From NCBI RefSeq assembly GCF_032583975.1, contig NZ_JAWHTF010000001.1: 64,000 nucleotides of DNA, one strand, 5' to 3'. Within the stretch, counting starts at the first letter, position 1. The number at the start of each line of letters is the position of its first letter. Under the pieces are notes generated by a model. That model did no database searches and had not been told where the DNA came from. It saw only the letters and a list, made by a program, of their open reading frames with translations. The stretch comes from Gilvirhabdus luticola (lineage in GTDB: Bacteria; Bacteroidota; Bacteroidia; Flavobacteriales; Flavobacteriaceae). This document shows positions 53,083-62,982 of this stretch, piece by piece. Position numbers and translations under genes: made by a program.

Positions 53083-53936
53083 TATTTTTTTTGATTAATT
53101 AAACACATATAACCCAGTCTATAAAAATCGAATAAAAAAATAGAGGGATATGTTGAATTGAAATTTTTTCTCAACAATGGTTTTAAAAAGTTGAACATAT
53201 AAGCAACAGGTTTTGTAAGTCCAGCCTTTTTTAAGAAATAAAATTTTATTGATAAACTTGATACTGTTTTTTTTAACTTTTTATGATTAAGCAATACCAT
53301 TAAGTTTGTGATGGCCATTTCAGTTTTCTCAACAAATGATTCGGCATCATCATCGGCATTATGAATAACAGGGTTTTTTATTTTTAAAATTGAAATATTG
53401 TTTTCAATTAGTTGATTAAAAAATAAAACATCTTCATAACCATACTCTTTTATGGTGTGGTCAAATGGGAATTTAAGCATAACCTCTTTTTTAATCAAAA
53501 AATTTGAAGAACATAAATTTTTACGTTCTCTTAATTTAGTATAAAGCCATCTTAGTTTATAGGGCTTTTTTGGAGATCTCTTAAGAGGAAACATACCACC
53601 ACTAATAACATCGTAGTTTTTAATTTTGATATAATTGTTGATGAAATTTTCACTTTCAGGAAAATTTCCTGCGTCAACAAATAGCAGGTCATTGTATTTT
53701 GATTCTTTGGCCAACAAATTTCTTATAGAACTTCGACCTATATTGTTTTCAAGTTCTTTAAACACACAATTTTCTATATTATTTATTTTAGAATTTTTCT
53801 TATTTAAAACTGATTTTGAACCATCATCTATGCAGATTAATTCAAAATTTATTCCAGCGCTTAATGCTTGCTTTGCAAGCTCTTTTGCAAGTGGATAAAC
53901 ATTATAATTATATGTTGGAATTAAAATAGAGAGCAC
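53082..53936 (-). CDS. Glycosyltransferase family 2 (GT-A fold)
   Basis: The 284-residue protein starts at GTG (LSILIPTYNYNVYPLAKEL) and has ICIDDGS, NNIGRSSIRN and LFVDAGNFPES as the DxD-equivalent, then GYEDVLFFNQLI typical of the ED-x-catalytic region. It leads the divergent two-gene glycosyltransferase unit and lies back to back with the beta-helix gene. Confidence 0.87.
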   Translation of the reverse strand: MLSILIPTYNYNVYPLAKELAKQALSAGINFELICIDDGSKSVLNKKNSKINNIENCVFKELENNIGRSSIRNLLAKESKYNDLLFVDAGNFPESENFINNYIKIKNYDVISGGMFPLKRSPKKPYKLRWLYTKLRERKNLCSSNFLIKKEVMLKFPFDHTIKEYGYEDVLFFNQLIENNISILKIKNPVIHNADDDAESFVEKTEMAITNLMVLLNHKKLKKTVSSLSIKFYFLKKAGLTKPVAYMFNFLKPLLRKNFNSTYPSIFLFDFYRLGYMCLINQKK

Positions 53937-54041
53937 TAATGTTTACTTATTTTTTCAAAACTAATCAATATTATACATTTGATTTCATCAATTGTTTTTT
54001 TATTTCTAAACAAATGGTACAGTAATTGTATTTTTAACTAT

Positions 54042-55628
54042 ATGAAATTGATTTACACAATTATTTTTGTTTTAATATCATTTGTTTTAACAGGACAAAA
54101 TGAATTTCATGTGTATCCTCAAAACCATAAAACAACTCCTGGAAAACCAACAGGGAATGGTAGTATCCAAAATCCATGGGATTTACAAACCGCATTAAAC
54201 CAGAATTCTAAAGTAATAAATGGTGGAGATGTTATTTGGCTACACGAAGGTGTTTATGATGGACGTTTTGTGAGTAATTTGCAGAGTAATATTAAACACA
54301 AACACATTACTGTTTCTTCATTTCCAAATGAGTGGGCTATTTTAAATGGTAATATTAATTCTAAAAGAACTTCTGTTTTAACAGTGTCTGGAAGTCGTGT
54401 TATTTATAAAAGTTTTGAAATAACTTGGTTAGGGGATTTTTCTAGAAAGCAAACAGAGTTAAACTTTCAAAAATCTGACGGTATAAATCACAATAGTGGT
54501 ATAAACTGCAAATTTATCAACCTTATTATACATAACAATCCAGGTTCAGGTTTTGGTACATGGAAACAAACAGGCAATTCAGAAATTAATGGTTGCTTGA
54601 TATTCAATAACGGTTACTATTCTGCGAAACGAGGAAGTGGAGTCGGTATCTATGCCCAAAATTCTACAGAACAAAATAAATTGATAAAGGACAACATTAT
54701 TTTCAATAATTACTATAAAGGTATTGAGGTATGGTCAGACAATCGAAATGCAAAAGAACAATATGTAAAAAATATAATTTTAGAGAACAATGTAATTTTC
54801 AATAGTGCTTTAATAACTGGAACACCTCGAGATAATTTAATTATAGCAACTAACGATAATAACGGAATCAACATTGCAAAAAACATAACTGTAAAAGACA
54901 ACATTTTCTATCATAATACTGCGCTTTCAAAAACTATTGAAAACAATAATGCACCTTCACTAACATTAGGGTTTAATAAAAATGCTCCAATAGAATCTAT
55001 TAAAGTTTTAAACAATATTATTATAGGGAGAAAAGATGCAATTAGAATCTTGGATGTCAAATCACTACAGTTTAAAAACAATTGTGTTTACAGTGGTTTT
55101 GTGCGTTTTAGAGAGTCTACAATAAAACATATAAATCAACAAAATTGGAAATTTTCAAACAATACATATTATACAAGAAGAAATACTCCGATTAGAATTG
55201 AAGGTGTAAGAGATTATAATATTCAAGAGTGGAATAAAAAATATGGATTAGATGCGCAAACCACTTACAAGAACTTTAAAGAGTTCAATCTTAATAATGT
55301 TCTAGATATTTCACAGAATGAATACGATGAAAATAAGTATAGAGTTGTTTTGTTTGATAAAAATGAAAATGATGTCATTGTAGATTTTTCAGAATATGGA
55401 ATTACCAAAGGAACTTCGTTCATAATAAAAGATGTTGAAAATTATTCAGAAGTTCTGAAGTCTGGAATTTTAGGGAATGATAAAAAAATAGTATTTCCAA
55501 TGAAATTGAATAAGAATGATACAAATAAAACCCTAGATAATTTTGGAGTCTTTATTGTTGAATTTAATAATGCCGAAAATTCAAAAAAAATTGGTTTTCT
55601 AGGAAAATTCTTCAGTTGGTTGTTTTAA
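54042..55628 (+). CDS. Exported right-handed parallel beta-helix protein
   Basis: The start giving MKLIYTIIFVLISFVLTGQ is preferred because it yields a clean signal peptide; a longer frame from 53979 adds 21 residues before it. The mature 510 residues begin EFHVYPQNHKTTPGKPTG and contain many short repeats with Asn ladders (KDNIIFNNYYKGIEVW, LENNVIFNSALI, VKDNIFYHNTAL, VLNNIIIGRKD), typical of pectate-lyase-like beta helices. Relatives include polysaccharide lyases and epimerases, but no catalytic residues can be placed. It may act on the glycan made by this locus. Confidence 0.82.
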   Translation: MKLIYTIIFVLISFVLTGQNEFHVYPQNHKTTPGKPTGNGSIQNPWDLQTALNQNSKVINGGDVIWLHEGVYDGRFVSNLQSNIKHKHITVSSFPNEWAILNGNINSKRTSVLTVSGSRVIYKSFEITWLGDFSRKQTELNFQKSDGINHNSGINCKFINLIIHNNPGSGFGTWKQTGNSEINGCLIFNNGYYSAKRGSGVGIYAQNSTEQNKLIKDNIIFNNYYKGIEVWSDNRNAKEQYVKNIILENNVIFNSALITGTPRDNLIIATNDNNGINIAKNITVKDNIFYHNTALSKTIENNNAPSLTLGFNKNAPIESIKVLNNIIIGRKDAIRILDVKSLQFKNNCVYSGFVRFRESTIKHINQQNWKFSNNTYYTRRNTPIRIEGVRDYNIQEWNKKYGLDAQTTYKNFKEFNLNNVLDISQNEYDENKYRVVLFDKNENDVIVDFSEYGITKGTSFIIKDVENYSEVLKSGILGNDKKIVFPMKLNKNDTNKTLDNFGVFIVEFNNAENSKKIGFLGKFFSWLF

Positions 55629-56308
55629 GACTTACGTTGTACAACTTCATATACCTGATTCTCATCACATTTTAAGGTTTTGCTCGGGTACTTAAGCAAC
55701 AAAGCATAATCATGTGTGGCCATTAAAATCGTATTTCCGTTTTTGTTAATTTCCTGCAAAACTTCCATGACCTCAACGCTGGTTTGAGGATCCAGATTTC
55801 CTGTTGGTTCGTCAGCTAGGATAAGTTCAGGATTATTTAATAAGGCTCTTGCAATAGCAACACGTTGTTGCTCTCCACCAGAAAGTTCATGCGGAAATTT
55901 AAACCCTTTAGTTTTCATGCCTACTTTGGTTAATACTTCCTCAATTCTGGTGTTCATAGCTTGTTTGTCTTTCCATCCGGTAGCTTGTAGGACAAATAAA
56001 AAATTGTCATTAACTGTTCTGTCTGTAAGCAATTTAAAATCTTGAAAAACCACGCCAAGCTTACGTCTTAAAAATGGGATTTCACTTTCTTTAAGTGTTC
56101 TTAAATTATAATCTACAATATGACCTTCGCCTTCGGTAAGATGCAAATCACCATAAAGGGTTTTCATAAAGCTACTTTTACCACTTCCTGTTCTCCCAAT
56201 TAAATAAACAAAGTCGCCTTTATTTATTTCAACATTCACATTAGATAAAACAAGGCTATTACCTTGATAAATAGAAACGTCTTTTAATTTTAAAACAGGG
56301 TTTGACAT
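55625..56308 (-). CDS. ftsE: Cell division ATP-binding protein FtsE
   Basis: The 227-residue ABC ATPase begins MSNPVLKLKDVSIYQ; upstream in-frame sequence to 56428 lacks similarity and is excluded. Walker A is GRTGSGKS (38-45), the signature LSGGEQQRV (141-149), Walker B LILADEP (161-167). FtsE with FtsX couples cytoplasmic ATP to septal peptidoglycan hydrolysis. No ftsX is adjacent. The protein could also be a LolD/MacB-type subunit, but the length and motif spacing favour FtsE. It is convergent with the beta-helix gene (4 bp overlap). Confidence 0.85.
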   Translation of the reverse strand: MSNPVLKLKDVSIYQGNSLVLSNVNVEINKGDFVYLIGRTGSGKSSFMKTLYGDLHLTEGEGHIVDYNLRTLKESEIPFLRRKLGVVFQDFKLLTDRTVNDNFLFVLQATGWKDKQAMNTRIEEVLTKVGMKTKGFKFPHELSGGEQQRVAIARALLNNPELILADEPTGNLDPQTSVEVMEVLQEINKNGNTILMATHDYALLLKYPSKTLKCDENQVYEVVQRKS

Positions 56309-56435
56309 AAAAAAACATGAATTTTTTGATTGCTGTAAAAGTATGGCTTTATTATAACTTTTAAAATATTTAATAATTGCTTTTTTGGCACGATTTTTAC
56401 TTTTAATAACTCGGTTTATAATTAACATTAAATTC

Positions 56436-56468
56436 TTGCGTTATAGCATGCAGATACAATTATCTTTG
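56436..56468 (+). promoter_or_regulatory. Predicted promoter of the TPR/barrel operon
   Basis: TTG at 56436-56438, 22-bp spacer and TATCTTTG at 56461-56468 match the Bacteroidota consensus. The ATG is 28 bp downstream. Confidence 0.65.
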
Positions 56469-56495
56469 ATCAAAACAACAAAAAACGAATAGTCA

Positions 56496-59400
56496 ATGGT
56501 TAACAAAAACATATTAACCCTTTTGATCTTGATTGGGTTAAATTATCAAATGGCTGGACAACAAACAGCTGCCTACACTAGCGATTTGGTGGATTATCAA
56601 AAAGCACTATCACTTTATAACAATCAGCAATACCTGGCAGCACAATCATTATTTTATCAGGTAAATAAAACAGCAAATGAAGAGGTTCTAAAATCCGATT
56701 GCGCCTATCATATTGCAAATTGTGCGGTACGTTTAAACCAACAAAACGCTGATAGATTGGTAGAAGATTTTGTAAAGGATTATCCAACAAGCACCAAAAG
56801 AAATACTGCTTTTGTAGATGTTGGTGATTACTATTTTGAAAACTCAAAATATGCTTATGCCAGAAAGTGGTATGATAAAGTAGATGAAGAATCTCTGGCA
56901 AGAAATGAGCGTGATAAATTCTATTTCAATAATGGATATTCGGCCTTTGCAACAAAACAATATAGCGATGCAAAAAAATATTTGAGTAGAGTAGAAAATT
57001 CTCAAGAATATGGCTCTCAAAGTAAATACTATATTGGTTTTATGGCTTATGAAGGAGATGATTACGAAACAGCAAATGAGTATTTTGATCAAGTAAGTGA
57101 TCAAGAACGATACAGAGAAAAATTATCATATTATCAAGCAGATCTCAATTTTAAACTTGGCAATTTTGAAAAGGCTATTGAACTTGCCAAAGAACAATTA
57201 CCAATCAGTGATGAGTTAGAAGTTTCAGAGCTTAATAAAATAATTGGTGAGAGCTATTTTAATTTAGAACAATATGCAGAAGCGATTCCATATTTGTTAG
57301 AATATAAAGGAAAAAGAGGTCGTTGGAGTAATACAGATTTTTATCTTCTAGGTTATGCGCATTATATGCAGAAAGACTATGAAAAATCCATTTCAGAATT
57401 CAATAAGATTATTGATGGTAATAATGGTGTAGCTCAAAATGCCTATTACCATTTAGGAGAAAGTTATGTGCATGTTGATAAAAAACAACAAGCGTTAAAC
57501 GCCTTCAGAAATGCGTCTCAAATGGATTTTGACCTTAAAATTCAGGAAGATGCATGGTTAAACTATGCCAAGATAAGTTACGAAATAGGAAACCCTTATC
57601 AATCAGTTCCGCAGGTTTTAACAGGTTATTTAAACAAATATCCTGACACGAGTTATAAAGAGGAAATTGAAACCCTTTTAATAGATTCTTACATTACCTC
57701 AAAGAATTACAAGGAAGCTATTAAACTGCTTGAAGGCAAGAAGAGTTTTGAGAATAAAGTAGCCTATCAAAAAGTGTCGTATTACAGAGGTATAGAACTA
57801 TACAACGAAGGTAATTATCTTGAAGCAGAGACATTTTTCGATAAGTCATTAAATGAACCAAGAGTTGTTGAATACACTGCTAGAGCAACTTTTTGGAAAG
57901 CCGAAACAGATTATAATTTAACCAATTATGATGATGCTTTGGTTGGGTTTAAACAATTTCAGCAATTGTCACCTTCTACCTCGTTAAAGGAGAATGCCAA
58001 TATAGATTATAACTTGGCTTATACATATTTCAAGCAGAAAAACTATAGACAATCCACACAATATTTTAATCAGTTTATAGGCAATCACAAAGAAGATAAA
58101 GTAAGATTGAATGATGCTTATTTAAGACTTGGCGATGGTCATTTTGTTTCGAGCGATTATCAAAGTGCTATAAACGCATACAATGAAGCCATTAAAATAA
58201 ATGAAATAGAATCAGATTATGCATTCTTTCAAAAAGCCATTAGTGCAGGTTATATAGGAAAATCTTCAACTAAAATTTCAGAATTAGAGCAATTCATTTC
58301 AGATTATCCAAACTCAAAATTACGTGACGATGCTATGTATGAGTTAGGGAATTCTTATGTAAAAGTTGGCGAAACAACTAAAGCCATTCAAATGTATGAC
58401 AGGTTGAACTCTGAATACAGAATGAGTTCTTTTGTTCCAAAATCGTTATTAAGGCAAGGTCTTGTGTATTATAACAATAGTGATAATGAGCGTGCCTTAA
58501 ACAGATTTAAAAAAGTAGCTGGAGATTATCCTGGCTCTCCAGAAGCTGTTCAAGCCGTTTCTACAGCTAGATTGATTTATGTTGACATGGGAAGAGTTAA
58601 CGAATATGCTGCTTGGGTAAAAACTTTAGATTATGTAGAGGTTACAGATGCAGATTTAGACAATACAACGTATGAAGCTGCAGAAAAGCAATATCTTGAA
58701 AATAAAACAGATAGAGCGATAACACAATTTAATGGTTACTTAAACAATTTCCCAAATGGAATTCACGCGTTGCAATCTCATTTTTATCTGGCGCAATTGT
58801 ATTTCAAGAAAGGCTTAAAACAAAATGCTTCTCCACATTACAAATATTTGGTTGATGCCTCACAAAGTGAATTTACAGAAGAAGCATTATCAAGATTATC
58901 CCAAATTTATCTGGAAGACAAGAACTGGATTGATGCCATTCCTGTATTGAAACGTTTGGAAAGTGAAGCTAATTTTGAGCAGAATATTGTGTTCGCACAA
59001 TCTAATTTAATGAAAGCCAACTACGAATTGCAAAATTATCAGGATGCAGTTGGTTATGCCGAAAAAGTGCTTGGTCAGTCTAAAATAGATAACAGAATAA
59101 AAAGTGATGCCAAAGTGATTATTGCTCGTTCGGCAATTCAAATGGGTGATGAAGAAAAGGCCAAAATAGCTTTTGAAGAAGTAGAGCGTATTGCTACTGG
59201 AGAACAAGCTGCAGAAGCCTTGTACTATAATGCCTACTTTAAAAATAAAGAAGGCAATTATGAAGCGTCTAATGCCAAAATCCAAAAGCTCGCAAAAGAT
59301 TATTCCACCTATAAATATTATAGCGCTAAAGGTTTGATTATTATGGCAAAAAATTTCTATGCATTAGATGATGCATTTCAAGCAACCTATATTTTGGAAA

Positions 59401-59522
59401 GTGTTATTGAAAATTTCAAAGAGTTTGACGATGTAGTGAGTGAAGCCAAGTTAGAATTGGGTAAAATCAAAACTGAAGAGGCAAAAAGAAATTCATCAAT
59501 ACAAACCGAAGAAGGTAATTAA
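56496..59522 (+). CDS. Large periplasmic tetratricopeptide-repeat protein
   Basis: The 1008-residue exported protein (signal peptide to about QMAGQ) is built almost wholly of TPR units, visible as repeated YxxALxLYNxxQYxxA and YxxAxxYFxxV patterns from residue 25 to 1000, with a few Sel1/BamD/YbgF-like units (DYPGSPEAVQAVSTARL; DYPNSKLRDDAMYELGNSYV). It has no catalytic domain and should act as a scaffold. The next gene, 29 bp downstream, encodes an outer-membrane barrel, and the two form a conserved pair in flavobacteria. Confidence 0.85.
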   Translation: MVNKNILTLLILIGLNYQMAGQQTAAYTSDLVDYQKALSLYNNQQYLAAQSLFYQVNKTANEEVLKSDCAYHIANCAVRLNQQNADRLVEDFVKDYPTSTKRNTAFVDVGDYYFENSKYAYARKWYDKVDEESLARNERDKFYFNNGYSAFATKQYSDAKKYLSRVENSQEYGSQSKYYIGFMAYEGDDYETANEYFDQVSDQERYREKLSYYQADLNFKLGNFEKAIELAKEQLPISDELEVSELNKIIGESYFNLEQYAEAIPYLLEYKGKRGRWSNTDFYLLGYAHYMQKDYEKSISEFNKIIDGNNGVAQNAYYHLGESYVHVDKKQQALNAFRNASQMDFDLKIQEDAWLNYAKISYEIGNPYQSVPQVLTGYLNKYPDTSYKEEIETLLIDSYITSKNYKEAIKLLEGKKSFENKVAYQKVSYYRGIELYNEGNYLEAETFFDKSLNEPRVVEYTARATFWKAETDYNLTNYDDALVGFKQFQQLSPSTSLKENANIDYNLAYTYFKQKNYRQSTQYFNQFIGNHKEDKVRLNDAYLRLGDGHFVSSDYQSAINAYNEAIKINEIESDYAFFQKAISAGYIGKSSTKISELEQFISDYPNSKLRDDAMYELGNSYVKVGETTKAIQMYDRLNSEYRMSSFVPKSLLRQGLVYYNNSDNERALNRFKKVAGDYPGSPEAVQAVSTARLIYVDMGRVNEYAAWVKTLDYVEVTDADLDNTTYEAAEKQYLENKTDRAITQFNGYLNNFPNGIHALQSHFYLAQLYFKKGLKQNASPHYKYLVDASQSEFTEEALSRLSQIYLEDKNWIDAIPVLKRLESEANFEQNIVFAQSNLMKANYELQNYQDAVGYAEKVLGQSKIDNRIKSDAKVIIARSAIQMGDEEKAKIAFEEVERIATGEQAAEALYYNAYFKNKEGNYEASNAKIQKLAKDYSTYKYYSAKGLIIMAKNFYALDDAFQATYILESVIENFKEFDDVVSEAKLELGKIKTEEAKRNSSIQTEEGN

Positions 59523-59551
59523 TTTCATTAATCAAAAAAAAGTAATTAACT

Positions 59552-61279
59552 ATGCGTAAGCAATTAAATATTTTAACAGGTTTTATAGGTATTCTGTGTT
59601 CATGTTTCATGTTTGCACAAGAAAGAGATAATGATACCATCAATACAGATGTAATTAATGTAGTAAAGCCATATACACCCACAATTTCTGATGCATTTAA
59701 AGTGAAAGAAACAGCGACAATAGATGATAAAGAAACGAGTATCAAAAAGGATGTGAAATACAATATTTTTTCATTTCCTGTGGCGTCAACTTTTACACCA
59801 GCAAAAGGTAAAGCAGCTGTAGTAGAAAAAGCTCCATCAGCAAAACTTTATGATAATTACATGACTTTGGGTGTTGGTACTTATACTACGTTTCTTGGTG
59901 AATTGTATTTAAATCATGCTATAAACCGCACTGAAAGTGTTGGAGGTTATATTAGCCATCATTCATCTGCAGGAGGTATTGATAATATATTGTTAGATGA
60001 CAATTTTTACAATTCAAAGATTAATGCCAATTATTCAAAAACCTTGAGAGACCTTACCTGGAATTTTGAAGCTGGATTCCAACAGCAGCGTTACAATTGG
60101 TATGGTTTACCACAACCTTTATTTGACGACACTACTGCTGATATGGTTGACCCTGAACATTCGTTTTATGGATTTCATTTGGGAAGTGATATTTCTTTTA
60201 ACGACACTCATTTTAATTCAGGTAGCGTGTTGTTTAGACATTTTGGAGACAACCAAGGTTCTGGCGAAAATAGGTTTGTCTTAAAGTCTGAAGTAGATGT
60301 CCCAATAAATGGAGAAGAAATTTCTACAGAAATTAAATTTGAATATTTAAAAGGACACTTTGATAGAAATTATATATCTGAAGATGAATTGAAATATGGC
60401 AATTTTCAGGTTGGTTTGTCACCAACATACCAAATTAAGCAAGATGATTTAACTGTTAATTTAGGGGTCTCTTTTTATTATTTGAATGATACAGAAGGTG
60501 GAAGAAACAAATTCTACATTTATCCAAACTTTACTGGATCTTACAGATTGGTCAATGATGTTTTAATTGCTTATGGAGGTATTCAAGGAGGTCTTGTTCA
60601 GAATACATATCATGGCTTTGCATCAGAGAATCCATTTGTATCTCCAACATTGTTTTTAATGCCTACAGATCAACAATATGACGCATTTGTTGGTTTAAAA
60701 GGGAAAGTATCAAATAACATGAGCTATAATTTTAAAGGAAAATATATAGCGGAGCGCAACAAAGCCATGTTTATTAATAATGATATTACTTCTGGTACGG
60801 AAGATTATATGTATGGTAATTCATTCGGAATTGTTTATGATGATGTTGATACATTTAGCATTGCTGGAGAAATTAATGTAGATGTTAGCCGAAATTTTAA
60901 ATTGGTTCTAAAAGCTGAATATTTTAGTTATAATGTCAAAGGTGATAATGAAGCATGGAATTTACCAGATGTACAAGCTTCATTGTTTATGGATTACCAA
61001 ATAGATGAACATTGGTTTACAGGAGCAAACTTGTTTTATGTTGGTGAAAGAAAGGACCAATTCTTTTACAATGACATCATGTTCCCATCAACGCCACAAA
61101 CCATTGTTTTAGAAAGTTATTTTGATGCCAATGTACATTTAGGGTATCACATTAATGATAAGATTTCAGTATTTGCCAAAGCCAATAATCTTGCTGACAA
61201 ACAATATGAGCGTTGGCAGAATTTCCCAACACAGGGTTTGCAACTATTAGCTGGAGCAACCTTTAAATTTGATTTCTAA
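59552..61279 (+). CDS. Outer-membrane beta-barrel protein, TonB-receptor-like
   Basis: The 575-residue protein has a signal peptide (to about CFMFAQ) and a barrel ending QLLAGATFKFDF, with ANNLADKQYERWQNFP as the penultimate strand, as in TonB-dependent receptors. A plug domain is not visible: the region before the barrel (residues 25-105) is short, charged and starts DTINTDVINVVKPYTPTIS. It is probably a non-transporting or atypical barrel partnered with the TPR protein. Confidence 0.82.
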   Translation: MRKQLNILTGFIGILCSCFMFAQERDNDTINTDVINVVKPYTPTISDAFKVKETATIDDKETSIKKDVKYNIFSFPVASTFTPAKGKAAVVEKAPSAKLYDNYMTLGVGTYTTFLGELYLNHAINRTESVGGYISHHSSAGGIDNILLDDNFYNSKINANYSKTLRDLTWNFEAGFQQQRYNWYGLPQPLFDDTTADMVDPEHSFYGFHLGSDISFNDTHFNSGSVLFRHFGDNQGSGENRFVLKSEVDVPINGEEISTEIKFEYLKGHFDRNYISEDELKYGNFQVGLSPTYQIKQDDLTVNLGVSFYYLNDTEGGRNKFYIYPNFTGSYRLVNDVLIAYGGIQGGLVQNTYHGFASENPFVSPTLFLMPTDQQYDAFVGLKGKVSNNMSYNFKGKYIAERNKAMFINNDITSGTEDYMYGNSFGIVYDDVDTFSIAGEINVDVSRNFKLVLKAEYFSYNVKGDNEAWNLPDVQASLFMDYQIDEHWFTGANLFYVGERKDQFFYNDIMFPSTPQTIVLESYFDANVHLGYHINDKISVFAKANNLADKQYERWQNFPTQGLQLLAGATFKFDF

Positions 61280-61305
61280 AATACAATAGAAATGATTAAT
61301 AGCGA

Positions 61306-61343
61306 ACAAAAGCGTTACAATTTGTAACGCTTTTGTTATTTTT
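61306..61343 (+). terminator. Intrinsic terminator
   Basis: ACAAAAGCGTTAC, loop AATTT, GTAACGCTTTTGT form a perfect 13-bp stem followed by TATTTTT, between the barrel gene and the amidohydrolase. Confidence 0.82.
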
Positions 61344-61362
61344 ACCCGAAACATAACCAAAT

Positions 61363-62982
61363 ATGAAATATGTACTTTCTATAATACTTGTAGTTTTTTT
61401 TACATCATGTCAAAAGAAACAAAAAGTAGACTCTATTGTAATCAATGCTAATGTTTATACTGTTAATGAAAAATTTGATAAAGCTGAATCTTTTGCCATA
61501 AAAGATGGAAAATTTGTTGAGATTGGAAGTTCTGAAGATATTCAAAACAGCTTTGAAGCAGATACCATTGTAGATGCTAAAAATCAAACTATTGTGCCTG
61601 GTTTTATAGATGCACATTGTCATTTTTATGGTTTGGGTTTAGACCAAAAATCGGTGAACCTTGTAGGTACAAAAAGTTTTGATGAAGTTGTTCAACGTAT
61701 TGTTGATTTTCAAAATGAAAATGATTTAAAATTCATAAAAGGTTTTGGTTGGGATCAAAATGATTGGGATGTTAAAGAATTTCCTAACAATAAACTTCTA
61801 AATGCCTTATTTCCAGAAACACCAATTAGCATAACTCGTATTGATGGGCATGCTATTTTATGTAATCAGGCAGCTTTAGAATTAGGAAATGTAAATACTA
61901 ATAGTAAAATTGAAGGGGGAGAAGTTGTTTTAGAAAATGGAGAATTAACAGGTGTTTTGGTTGATAATGCAGAATTTTTAGTAATGAATTTTTGGCCAAA
62001 AGTTAATCGAGACGATACAGTTGAAGCGTTATTAGATGCTCAAAAAATTTGCACCAATTTAGGCTTGACCACAGTTGATGATGCTGGATTGAATAGAAAT
62101 ACCATTGAAATAATAGATAGTTTACAACAAGCAGGCGATTTAAAAATACGTGTGTATGCAATGGTTTCAGCATCCAAAAAGAATTTAGATTACTATCTGA
62201 ATAAAGGTATTATCAAAACAGATAAGTTAAATGTTCGATCGTTTAAATTTTATTCAGATGGAGCTTTAGGATCACGAGGTGCTTTATTGAAAGAATCTTA
62301 TAGTGATAGTCCAAATACATTTGGATTGCCAGTAACATCTCTTGAGGACCTTGAATCTGATGCACAGCGCGTAGCAAATTCAGAATATCAAATGAATACG
62401 CATGCCATTGGAGATTCAGCAAATCATATTGTGTTACAAACCTACAAAAAGGTATTGCAGGGACAATCAGACAGACGCTGGAGAATAGAACATGCTCAAG
62501 TAGTTTCTCCGAAAGACTTTCAATATTTTGATGATATTATTCCGTCAATACAGCCAACACATGCTACAAGCGATATGTATTGGGCTGAAGACCGTGTAGG
62601 AGCCGAACGTATTAAAGGGGCTTATGCATTTAAAGACCTTTTAAATGTGAATGGGCGAGTGGCTTTAGGCACGGATTTTCCAGTAGAACATGTAAGTCCG
62701 TTTTATACGTTTTATGCAGCAGTAGCTAGAAAGGATTTGGAAGGTTATCCGGATTTAGGTTATCAGATGGAAAATGCATTAACCAGAGAAGAAGCTTTAA
62801 AGGGTATGACCATTTGGGCGGCATATTCCAATTTTGAAGAAAACGAAAAAGGAAGTATTGAAGTTGGAAAATTTGCAGATTTCATCATTCTTAATGAAGA
62901 TATTATGGAAGTTGAAGAAGCTCAACTTCCTTATATAGAAGTTGTCAATACTTTTATTGAAGGCGAGGCTCAAAAGAAATAA
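61363..62982 (+). CDS. Metal-dependent amidohydrolase lipoprotein (YtcJ-like)
   Basis: The 539-residue protein has a lipoprotein signal (VFFTSC, Cys16) and the YtcJ-type amidohydrolase layout: small N-terminal beta domain, PGFIDAHCHFYGLG with metal ligands His85 and His87, WRIEHAQVVSPKD, and GTDFPVEHVSP near the C-terminus, which supplies the catalytic Asp. Substrates of the family include N-formyl amides and isoprenoid-like cyanurates; none can be assigned. It overlaps the convergent methyltransferase gene by 29 bp. Confidence 0.88.
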   Translation: MKYVLSIILVVFFTSCQKKQKVDSIVINANVYTVNEKFDKAESFAIKDGKFVEIGSSEDIQNSFEADTIVDAKNQTIVPGFIDAHCHFYGLGLDQKSVNLVGTKSFDEVVQRIVDFQNENDLKFIKGFGWDQNDWDVKEFPNNKLLNALFPETPISITRIDGHAILCNQAALELGNVNTNSKIEGGEVVLENGELTGVLVDNAEFLVMNFWPKVNRDDTVEALLDAQKICTNLGLTTVDDAGLNRNTIEIIDSLQQAGDLKIRVYAMVSASKKNLDYYLNKGIIKTDKLNVRSFKFYSDGALGSRGALLKESYSDSPNTFGLPVTSLEDLESDAQRVANSEYQMNTHAIGDSANHIVLQTYKKVLQGQSDRRWRIEHAQVVSPKDFQYFDDIIPSIQPTHATSDMYWAEDRVGAERIKGAYAFKDLLNVNGRVALGTDFPVEHVSPFYTFYAAVARKDLEGYPDLGYQMENALTREEALKGMTIWAAYSNFEENEKGSIEVGKFADFIILNEDIMEVEEAQLPYIEVVNTFIEGEAQKK

